Positions 52,835 through 60,136 of a stretch of 64,000 bases of DNA are shown one piece after another (the stretch's first letter is position 1; every line of letters begins with the position of its first letter). The translations under genes were made by a program, and so were the position numbers. The stretch is from Streptomyces pacificus (GTDB taxonomy: Bacteria; Actinomycetota; Actinomycetes; Streptomycetales; Streptomycetaceae), in NCBI RefSeq assembly GCF_011766325.1, contig NZ_BLLG01000002.1, positions 1 through 64,000 on the forward strand, in the 5' to 3' direction. Below the pieces are notes generated by a model that saw only the letters and a list, made by a program, of their open reading frames with translations, was not told the DNA's origin and did no database searches.

Positions 52835-54181
52835 TCAGGCCAGGCTGAACTTCTCGGCGTGCACCTGCCGGCCGGGAACCCTCAGCGTCCGCAGCGCGCC
52901 GAGCACCGCCGAGGTCATGGCCGGCGGCCCGCAGACGTACACATCGCGCTCGGTGATGTCGGTGACCAGGGCCCGGAGGCCGTCCGGCTCGAAGGGCCCC
53001 GCCCCCTCGGCGGTCCGGCCGGTGAGCAGATGCAGCCGGCCGCCGCGGGCGCCGAGCAGTTCCCGCACCTCGCCGATCAGTACGGCGTCCTCGGCGCTGC
53101 GCACCCGGTAGAGCACCACGACATCGCCGGATGTGTGCTCCTCCAGCAGGGCCCGGACAGGTGTGATCCCCACGCCGCCCGCGATCAGCAGGGCGCCCGG
53201 ACGTGTCCGGTGCAGCGAGGTGAACGCCCCGTACGGTCCTTCCATGAAGACCCGGGTCCCGACGGCGAGATGCCGCAGGCCCGCACTGGTCGTGCCGGCC
53301 GCTCTCGCCGTCAGCCGCAGGGACCGCCCGTCGGGCGCCGCCGAGAGCGAGAACGGGTTCGCCGACCACCAGTGGTGGTGCCCGGGGAAGCGCCAGACGC
53401 AGAACTGGCCGGCCCGGGCGGGGAGCCGGTCCAGATGGCGTCCCGTGACGTACACCGACACCACCGCGTCCGACTCGGGCACCACGGCCGCGACCCGGAA
53501 CCGGTGGTAGGAGTTGCGCCACACCGGCACCACGAGCCGCCCCCACACCAGAGCGCCGAAGGCGGACGACCACAGTGCCCACCAGTAGGCCAGGGCGGAC
53601 CCGGACGCGCCGAAGGTCGTGGTCTCCAGCAGCTGGTGGGCGAACGACAGCCCTACGGCCAGGTACAGCAGCAGATGGAGGGCGTGCCAGGTCTCGTACC
53701 GCAGCCGTCGGCGCAGATATCCGGTGGAGACCGCGGCGACCAGGACGACGACGGCCGCGGCGAGCATGCCCAGCAGGGAGGCCGGCACCCCGCCCAAAGC
53801 GAGGAAGGTCTCCGGCATCGACGCGCCGTCGAGCCTCGCGTATCCGAGCACCACCAGCACGGCATGGGTGAGAAGGGTCCACAGCAGGGTGAAGCCGACC
53901 CACCGGTGCCACCGCGTCAACCGGTCCATGCCGATGCGGCGGTCCAGCCACGGCAGCCGTGCCACCAGCAGCAGCTGAAGCAGCATCAGCAACGCGGCGT
54001 GCAGGCCGAAGAACCTGGCGACCGTGAGAGTCCCGTTCTTGCCTGGACCGGCGGTGAGGAACAGCGCCTCGACGACCACCACGTTGACGACGGCGAACGT
54101 CCACAGCGCCCACTGCCCCGCGACACGCGGAGCCACGCTGCCCCGCCGGACCCGATGCCCCTTCGCCGAATCCCCCACCAC
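52835..54181 (-). CDS. Ferric reductase-like transmembrane flavocytochrome
   Basis: A 448-residue membrane oxidoreductase. The N-terminal half has about six helices with paired histidines in WHRWVGFTLLWTLLTHAV and ETWHALHLLLYLAVGLSFAH, spaced for two b-type hemes. The C-terminal half is a ferredoxin reductase-type module: flavin motif SANPFSLSAA, a GPYGAF turn, nucleotide motif AGGVGITPVRALLEE and VYVCGPPAM near the end. Electrons would pass from NAD(P)H through flavin and heme to an outside acceptor such as Fe(III) or oxygen. I chose GTG at 54181 because GGAGGGGAG lies just upstream; the longer frame from 54427 is low-complexity. It is the last of five minus-strand genes starting at 58832, although gaps of 97-274 bases leave co-transcription open. 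Confidence 0.92.
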   Translation of the reverse strand: MVGDSAKGHRVRRGSVAPRVAGQWALWTFAVVNVVVVEALFLTAGPGKNGTLTVARFFGLHAALLMLLQLLLVARLPWLDRRIGMDRLTRWHRWVGFTLLWTLLTHAVLVVLGYARLDGASMPETFLALGGVPASLLGMLAAAVVVLVAAVSTGYLRRRLRYETWHALHLLLYLAVGLSFAHQLLETTTFGASGSALAYWWALWSSAFGALVWGRLVVPVWRNSYHRFRVAAVVPESDAVVSVYVTGRHLDRLPARAGQFCVWRFPGHHHWWSANPFSLSAAPDGRSLRLTARAAGTTSAGLRHLAVGTRVFMEGPYGAFTSLHRTRPGALLIAGGVGITPVRALLEEHTSGDVVVLYRVRSAEDAVLIGEVRELLGARGGRLHLLTGRTAEGAGPFEPDGLRALVTDITERDVYVCGPPAMTSAVLGALRTLRVPGRQVHAEKFSLA

Positions 54182-54455
54182 TGCCTCTCCCCTCCGTCGC
54201 CGCGCCGCCTCGTCCCGGTCCCCGCCCCCGGTACCTCGGCCCGGGGCCCTGGCCTTGCCCCGTGGTGGAACCCTGCCGGCTCCACGGCACCGGGCCCGGT
54301 CGCGTCCACGGTACTCCCGACGCTCCACCCCCCGAGGGGGTTCTACAACGCCCTCGGGTGCTCGCACACGACTTCCGGCACACCGGGTGTCGCGCGCCCC
54401 TGCTCGCACATTCCGGGTCGGCGCCATGCGGGGTGCGAGAAGGCCGCATGCCCCC

Positions 54456-55208
54456 TCACACCCGGTAGAAGGCCGCCGCGTTGCCGTACATGACGCGATG
54501 CAGGTGCTCTCCCGCCGCCTCCGCCACGAGTTCGAGGTCCCGCTCGGCGAAGGGGCGCCGGGCCCGGGTGGAAGGCAGGTCGGTGCCGGCCATCAGAGCG
54601 GTCGGGTCGACGTCCAGCACGGCGCGGAGCGCCCGGGGGACGTCGAGTTCGACCCGGCCGAAACCGGTGGCCTTCACCCGGACACCGCGTTCGACGAGCG
54701 CCAGCAGGTGCGGCAGGCCGGCCGCGTGCAGGCCCAGGTGGTCGACGCTGACGGCCGGCAGTGCGGCCAGGACCCCTGCGAGCTCGGGCAGGTCGCGGGC
54801 GTCGGCGTAGAGTTCGATGTGCATGCCGGCCACGTCGTGGATGCGGCGCGCCAGGGCGTCCAGGTGCTCGACTCCGGCGGAGCCACCACGGCGCAGGTTG
54901 AAACGGACCCCGCGCACACCCCGTTCGGCGAGCAGGGCGATCTCCTCGTCGGGGAGGTCGGGCGGGATCTGGGTGACGCCGACGAAACCGGGTCCCAGCT
55001 GCGACAGCGCGTCCGGCAGCCAGGTCTGGTCGCAACCCTGGAACGACCCCGAGACGACCGCGCCGCCGGCGACGTCCAGTGCGGCGGTGCGTTCCCGGTA
55101 CTGCCGCACCGTGAAGTCGCCGGGCAGGTAGCCGTCCCGCTCGATCAGCGGGAAGCGGCTGTCGATCACATGGAAGTGTGCGTCGAAGAACGGGCCGGTG
55201 CCGGTCAT
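54456..55208 (-). CDS. Amidohydrolase-family TIM-barrel metal-dependent hydrolase
   Basis: A 250-residue protein of the amidohydrolase 2 family. Metal ligands are visible as HFH in FDAHFHVID (8-16), a histidine in SVDHLGLHAAG and the aspartate in MAGTDLPS near the C terminus. Members hydrolyse lactones or decarboxylate aromatic acids; the substrate here is unknown. ATG at 55208 follows GGAGG by 5 bases. It lies 97 bases downstream of an MFS gene on the same strand, a pairing often seen for uptake or export plus catabolism, but the sequence does not show the substrate. Confidence 0.9.
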   Translation of the reverse strand: MTGTGPFFDAHFHVIDSRFPLIERDGYLPGDFTVRQYRERTAALDVAGGAVVSGSFQGCDQTWLPDALSQLGPGFVGVTQIPPDLPDEEIALLAERGVRGVRFNLRRGGSAGVEHLDALARRIHDVAGMHIELYADARDLPELAGVLAALPAVSVDHLGLHAAGLPHLLALVERGVRVKATGFGRVELDVPRALRAVLDVDPTALMAGTDLPSTRARRPFAERDLELVAEAAGEHLHRVMYGNAAAFYRV

Positions 55209-55305
55209 CACGCCTCCCGGTCCTGGGGTCCCGGCCGGGAGCCGGGAGCCGCTTCGAGCAGCGCACCCGGCGCCCGGTGGTCCGGGCGGGCGAGCCGGCG
55301 AGCCC

Positions 55306-56523
55306 TCACGAGGAGGAGTCCCTGAGGAGCCCCCGCCCACCCGCGAGCACCCCGGCGAGCAGCAGGGCGGATCCGATCTGGAAGACCGAGCGAACACCGG
55401 ACACATGGGCGGTGAGCCCTCCGGCGGCCGCTCCCACGGTGGCCGCGGCGCGCACGATGGTCCTGTGCGTCATGGTCACCCGCCCCATGTACTCCAAGGG
55501 CACGCGGTCCTGGCGTACCGTCGTCACGGTGACCGCCCAGAGGGTCATCGACGCGCCGTAGACAGCGGCGAAGCACCCCGCCTCCCAACCGGAGTCCGAC
55601 AACCCGACGCCGAGAGCGGCGGCAGCGGCCGCGACCAGGGCCGCGTAGAGGACTCGCCCCCTGCCCAGGAGGAAGACCAACCGCCCCTCCAGCAGGGACG
55701 CCAGCAGACTGCCCACCCCGAACGCCGCCGCCAGGGCCCCGTAGACGGTGGGGCTCAGCCCCAGGGTGTGCCTGACGAACAGCACACCGACCGCGAGCTG
55801 CGCCGCCCCGACGAAGTTGAAGAGCACGGCCAGGAGGACGATCCGGCGCAGCAGCGGCAGTTTCCACAGCAGGCCGAACCCGGCGGCCGCCTGCCGGCGG
55901 AGGCCGGCCGGAGCACGGGGACCGGCCACCCGCTCCGGCCGGAAACTCCCCCTGAGGAGGGCGATCAGGACGGCCGCGACCACGTAGGACGACGCATCGA
56001 AGGTGAACGGCAGCGCCGGGTGCACGTCGTACAGCGCCGCGCCCACCGGGTTGCCGACCACCAGCCCGGCCGCCACGGCCCCGCCCTTGAGCGCGGCGTT
56101 GCCACGGTCCCGTGCGGGGGGCGGCACGATCGCGGGCACGATCCCGGCCCAGGCTCCGAGGTAGAACCGCTGGGCGAGGTCCAGCGTGGCGGCGACCGCC
56201 ATGAGGAGGAGGAGCGTCGCGTCCCCCAGGGCGACGGCGGTGGCCAGCGCCCCGGCCACCGCGGCACGGACCGCGTTCACGACGTACATCAGACGGCGCC
56301 GGTCGACCCGGTCGGCGAGCACCCCGGCCGACAGCATGACGAGCGGCCAGGGCAGCTGGCCGGCGAGGAACACCAGGGAGACCTTGCGGGGGTCCGCTGT
56401 GAGGTCGGCGGCGAGCAGGGGCAGCGCCACATAGCGCATACCGCTGCCGAGGCCCGAGACGACCACGGAGGCCCAGAGCAGCCGGAACCCCGAACCGCAG
56501 TCGGGGCGACGTCCCCGTTTCAC
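55306..56523 (-). CDS. MFS transporter, DHA3-like exporter
   Basis: A 405-residue transporter with about twelve membrane helices. The cytoplasmic loop signature is GVLADRVDRRRLM (about 67-79). The loop and the motif YMGRVTMTHRTI late in the protein are typical of the DHA3/enterobactin-exporter-like group that moves macrolides or siderophores. The start is GTG at 56523 with GGAGGAGG about 12 bases upstream. A ferric reductase lies two genes downstream, so a role in iron chemistry is possible but only suggested by context. Confidence 0.9.
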   Translation of the reverse strand: MKRGRRPDCGSGFRLLWASVVVSGLGSGMRYVALPLLAADLTADPRKVSLVFLAGQLPWPLVMLSAGVLADRVDRRRLMYVVNAVRAAVAGALATAVALGDATLLLLMAVAATLDLAQRFYLGAWAGIVPAIVPPPARDRGNAALKGGAVAAGLVVGNPVGAALYDVHPALPFTFDASSYVVAAVLIALLRGSFRPERVAGPRAPAGLRRQAAAGFGLLWKLPLLRRIVLLAVLFNFVGAAQLAVGVLFVRHTLGLSPTVYGALAAAFGVGSLLASLLEGRLVFLLGRGRVLYAALVAAAAAALGVGLSDSGWEAGCFAAVYGASMTLWAVTVTTVRQDRVPLEYMGRVTMTHRTIVRAAATVGAAAGGLTAHVSGVRSVFQIGSALLLAGVLAGGRGLLRDSSS

Positions 56524-56690
56524 CGATCTGCAACCCCTCCTCCGCGGGCGGCGAGCTGCGACTGTAGTGCCTCGGGCCCCCGGTCGCGGCGTTGCCGCGC
56601 TGAGGGCTCACCCCCGGACGGGCGCCGCGATACGGCCGGAGTGCGCCCTCAGGGCGCGTCCACGGCTCGCTGCGGGTGGCCGCCTCACCC

Positions 56691-57353
56691 TCATTCCGCG
56701 GAGACGAAGCCGGACTCGTATGCCGCGATGACCGCCTGTGTGCGGTCCCGTGCGCCGAGCTTCGCCAGTACGGCGCTGACGTGCGACTTCACTGTCTCGG
56801 TCGAGACGACAAGGCACCCGGCGATCTCCGCGTTCGACAGGCCTCGTGCCATGAGGCGCAGCACCTCCCCTTCGCGCCCGGTCAGGGCGGCCCGCTCCAC
56901 GGTGTCCCGGGCCGAGGTGTCGCCGTGGCCCCGTCCGTGGGAGACGGCCAACCGCCGCACCGCCGCCGGGAACAGCAGCAAGTCGCCCTCGGCCACCAGC
57001 CGTACGGCGTGCGTGATTTCCGCCGGCCGTGCCCGCTTGAGCAGGAAGCCGTCGGCGCCCGCGCGCAGCGCCCCGTACACGTACTCGTCGTTTTCGAAGG
57101 TCGTCACCACCACGATCTTCGGCGGGTCCGGCACGGTGCGCAGCACCGTCCGAGTGGCTTCGATGCCGTCCATCAGCGGCATCCGTACATCCATGACGAC
57201 GACGTCGGGGCGCAGCCGCCGTACCAGGGGAATCACGGCGGCCCCGTCGGCGGCCTCCCCCACCACCTCGATGTCCGGCTGGGACTCCAGCACGGCACGC
57301 AGACCGATGCGCACGAGCGGTTCATCGTCGACCAGGAGAACGGTGAGCGGCAT
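56691..57353 (-). CDS. NarL/LuxR-type response regulator
   Basis: A 220-residue two-component regulator. The receiver domain has the acid pair Asp9-Asp10, phospho-acceptor Asp55 in VVMDVRMP, Thr84/85 and Lys106. The C-terminal LuxR helix-turn-helix begins LTGREGEVLRLMARGLSNAEIA and ends VKSHVSAVLAKLG. ATG at 57353 lacks a strong ribosome site. Its cognate kinase gene lies upstream on the same strand but is frameshifted, and the 263-base gap between them is longer than usual for such pairs. If the kinase is dead, this regulator is an orphan. Confidence 0.95.
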   Translation of the reverse strand: MPLTVLLVDDEPLVRIGLRAVLESQPDIEVVGEAADGAAVIPLVRRLRPDVVVMDVRMPLMDGIEATRTVLRTVPDPPKIVVVTTFENDEYVYGALRAGADGFLLKRARPAEITHAVRLVAEGDLLLFPAAVRRLAVSHGRGHGDTSARDTVERAALTGREGEVLRLMARGLSNAEIAGCLVVSTETVKSHVSAVLAKLGARDRTQAVIAAYESGFVSAE

Positions 57354-57616
57354 CCGGTCAGCCTAGGGTGGGTGGCACAGCTCCGTCCGTCCGACCGCAG
57401 GGCGGGTCCCGCGGCGTCCTGCGGGTGCGACTGCACGGCGGAGGGCCGTCCTCGTACCGGACGTGCTCTGAATCAACGCGAAGGAACACGAAGGAACGCG
57501 AAGGAACGCGAGCGCATCCGACCCCGCGCCGCGGGGGTCTCCCCTCCCCGAAAGGACCACGGGGAGTGTGCAGCAGGTGTCGCGGGCCGCGAAGGACGTG
57601 CGCCCAAGGCCCCGAG
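57354..57616. repeat. Kinase-regulator gap with short direct repeats
   Basis: At about 57476-57509 GAAGGAACGC occurs three times in tandem with one variant (GAAGGAACAC). No gene is seen in the 263 bases. Confidence 0.7.
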
Positions 57617-58832
57617 TCACCGCAGCGGCAGCTCAACACGGAGCAGCCAGTGGTCGCCGTGGCGTCCCACACAGGCCTCTCCTCCGAGCAGCGCGGCACG
57701 CTCACGGATCCCGCGCAGACCGCTACCGCCGCCCGTCGCGGCCTCCGCGGCCCGCGCGGGCAGTGGATTGCGCACCTCAAGCCGCAGCCGCGCAGGCTCG
57801 ACGGCGATGCGCACGCCGACGGGGACAGAACCGGCGTGCCGCAGTACGTTGGTGAGGGCCTCCTGGAGCATCCTGTAGGCCTCGCGGGAGACCGGCCCCG
57901 GCAGGTGCTCCAACGCCCCGGTCACCCGAGCGTCGACCTGCGCGCCCGACGACCGTGCGGAATCCAGCAGACGGGCCGCCTCCTGCAGAGCCGGACGTGT
58001 ACCGGGCGGCTGCCCTTTCTCCCTCAGCACGAGCAGGACGCGGTCCAGGTCCTCCAGCGCCGTCCGCCCCGTCTCCTCGATGGCTTGCAGTGCCCGGTCG
58101 GTGAACGCCTGGTCGCCTGCCGTGCGGGCGGCAGCCGCCTGAACCACGGCGAGGGTCAGCGCGTGCCCCAGAGTGTCGTGCAACTCGCGTGCGATGTTGT
58201 TGCGTTCGAGCAACTGCTCGGTGCGCTGCTCCAACTCGGCCAGCCGCTCCCCTGCCGACGGCCCGAGCAGCCGGCCGGCGGCCCGGGCCATCAGCTCACC
58301 CGCTCCTGTGGCCACCACGAGCAACACCGCCACGGGCACCGGTACCAGCAGGACACGCGCCCAGCCCGGACCCGGAACCTGCAGATGCGCGCCGGCAAGA
58401 CCCTCCGCGGTGCCCGACCCGGCGAGCGACAGGGCGAGCGTGAGGCACTGATCAGTCACCAGTGCGACGGCGAGCCCCACTTCCAGACGCAGGACCAGCC
58501 AGACACCGGTGCGGACCCAGGTCGGTGCCCGAAGTGGAGGGAGCGGTCGAGACGGCTGACTCGTCGTCGCTCCCCGCGGGCGGCTGGGGCACGGGAAACA
58601 GCATCAGCCGCGCCTGCAGCCCCTCCGCCCGGCGGACCGAGGGCACCAGGGCGGCGGCCAGAGCGAGCGGGACGGGGAGGGTGGCGACGAGTAAGCAGTC
58701 GCGAAGCGACAGGCCGCCGCTCAGCCCCGGATAGACCATGGCGCAGGCGAACGGCACGATCGCGCCCACAAGCATATGCAGCCAGCGGGTGTAGGTCACC
58801 GCGCGTATCAGCGGCAGCAGAAATCCGGGCAT
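57617..58832 (-). pseudogene. Sensor histidine kinase (DesK/NarX type) with a frameshift
   Basis: Two frames together make one ordinary kinase of about 405 residues. The first (from ATG at 58832) encodes about 100 residues with membrane helices, MPGFLLPLIRAVTYTRWLHM and onward. The second encodes the rest: TWVRTGVWLVLRLEVGLAVALV (further helix), phospho-acceptor His in ARELHDTLGHALT, N-box LQEALTNVLRHAG and G-box GSGLRGIRERA. The switch falls near 58525-58540 and needs one extra base (or two missing bases) compared with an intact gene. A sequencing error, a recent mutation or a programmed shift would look the same. The kinase should pair with the regulator at 56691. Confidence 0.8.
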
Positions 58833-58851
58833 GCCCGCATCGTGGCAGACG

Positions 58852-58899
58852 GGCCGAGGAGGCCGTCTCCCCCGCGCGGGGGAGACGGCCTCCTCGGCC
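58852..58899. repeat. 48-bp perfect palindrome upstream of the kinase gene
   Basis: Two exact 24-base arms without a spacer (GGCCGAGGAGGCCGTCTCCC begins the left arm). It ends 20 bases from the kinase start codon, where an operator or an attenuating hairpin would act, or it may be a terminator left by a deletion. Confidence 0.9.
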
Positions 58900-58938
58900 G
58901 GGGGATGACCGTCGGCCGCCGGGCGACCACGCTGAGCC

Positions 58939-58998
58939 CATGACCAGCATCGACGTCAAAGACCTCAGCAAGACTTACGGCGGCAGACGGGACGCCTG
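58939..58998 (+). pseudogene. N-terminal remnant of an ABC transporter ATPase gene
   Basis: ATG and 19 codons read MTSIDVKDLSKTYGGRRDA, the standard start of a drug- or peptide-export ATPase (usually continued by AVDGLSF and Walker A). A stop follows at once and no Walker motifs appear downstream in any frame. Such ATPase genes often sit divergent from kinase-regulator pairs of this type, so a deletion probably removed the transporter. Confidence 0.6.
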
Positions 58999-59344
58999 AG
59001 CGTCCGCGCCCCTCGCACCACACCCGTCGCCGCGCTCGGGGCCGGGGCCGGGTGCACACCGGGACTCCTGCCTCGTCAGGGCTCCCCGCCAGGCCGTGCC
59101 GGGCCGCCATGGCACGGCCCGGTGCTCCCGGTGCCCGAAGCCCATGAGGACGGGACGCGGAGACGAGCGCGGACCGGGAGCACGCCGCCGACGACGGCGG
59201 CGGCGGCGCCCGGAGCCTTCCCCGTGCGCCGGGGGGCCGATCGCCGGGCCCCGCCTCCGCGGTGCGGCAGCCCGACGGTCCCGCCGCAGGCCGTCCGGCC
59301 CTGCGGCGGGACCGCGTGTCCACAGCTTGCCGCGGTGCCGGCTC
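58999..59344. other. Gene-free stretch after the ABC remnant
   Basis: 346 bases with no supported coding. It holds the hairpin at 59276-59314 and a smaller inverted repeat (CCGGGCCG and CGGCCCGG) near 59100-59125. This is probably the scar of the deletion that truncated the ABC gene. Confidence 0.5.
59276..59314. terminator. Hairpin with 15-bp perfect stem
   Basis: The arms at 59276-59290 and 59300-59314 (CGGTCCCGCCGCAGG and complement), 31 bases downstream of the secreted charged protein gene. Confidence 0.75.
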
Positions 59345-59830
59345 TCAGCCGCGCCCGCGCCCCGGTCCCCCGCCGGGGCCCATGGGCAGCACACCCTCCT
59401 TCGCGGCCTCGAGAGCGGCGTCAGCCTGCTCCTGGGTGAGCTTTCCCTCCGAGACCGCCTTCTCCAGGCGTTCCGAGAGCCGCTTCTCGCGCTCCGCCTC
59501 GCGCTCCTGCTGCTTCTCGCCCCGGATCTTCTCCAGCGCCGCCTTCACCTTGTCCTCGGACACACCGAGTTCTTCGGCGAGGCCTGCCGCCAGCTCGTCC
59601 TGCCGCTCCTGGAGGCGCTCCTTGCGCGACTCGCGCCGCTCCTCCCGCGGGCCGTCCGCGTCACCGGCCCCGTCAACGGCCCCGTCATCGGCCGTGTCAC
59701 CGGAGGATGCGGCCGTCTCCTGCGCGGTGGCCGGCGTGCTGTCCTGCGCGAGGGCCACCGCCGGGAACAGCAGTCCGATGCTCGCGATTCCTGCGGCGGC
59801 AAGACCCACTCGCGCTTTCTTGGTCACCAT
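59345..59830 (-). CDS. Small secreted charged protein of unknown function
   Basis: A 161-residue protein. A signal peptide (VTKKARVGLAAAGIAS, then a hydrophobic stretch, cleavage expected after AVALA near residue 28) is followed by an acidic, Thr/Ala-rich linker and a strongly helical, highly charged region rich in Glu, Arg and Lys (ERRESRKERLQERQ). Two helix-turn units follow: ELGVSEDKVKAALEKI and SEGKLTQEQADAALEAAK. The tail is Gly/Arg-rich. I know no function; similar short repeats occur in other secreted actinobacterial proteins. ATG at 59830 follows GAAGGA. It is divergent from the large regulator. Confidence 0.85.
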   Translation of the reverse strand: MVTKKARVGLAAAGIASIGLLFPAVALAQDSTPATAQETAASSGDTADDGAVDGAGDADGPREERRESRKERLQERQDELAAGLAEELGVSEDKVKAALEKIRGEKQQEREAEREKRLSERLEKAVSEGKLTQEQADAALEAAKEGVLPMGPGGGPGRGRG

Positions 59831-60136
59831 GGAACGTTCCTTCGTATCCGGGGCTGTGTCACGGTCGAGCCTCGGACGCCTGCATGTGGCGAAGCTGGGA
59901 ACAGGATGAGAATCCTCTGGGAACCCTGCCTTGTCCCGCACCGCCGCTCCCCGTCACGCTGGTCGTCCGGGTACGCGTCACGTCGGCGACCGTGTCGGAC
60001 GGCGGCCGGGAGGCGGGGTGCGCCCCACCGCCGGCCGGGATCCCGGCCGGTCGGGCCTGCTCCGGTGATGGGGCAGACTGGGGCGACCCCCCGGCCGGAG
60101 CCGCGGGGCGATCCGACCGTGAGGGGGGAAGGCAGC
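59831..60136. promoter_or_regulatory. Divergent region between secreted protein and large regulator
   Basis: 306 bases without a gene. The palindrome GGAACGTTCC (59831-59840) lies directly before the secreted protein start, and GATGAGAATCCTCTGGGAACC near 59905-59925 (written here in the + sense) is a relatively AT-rich candidate promoter. Confidence 0.4.
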
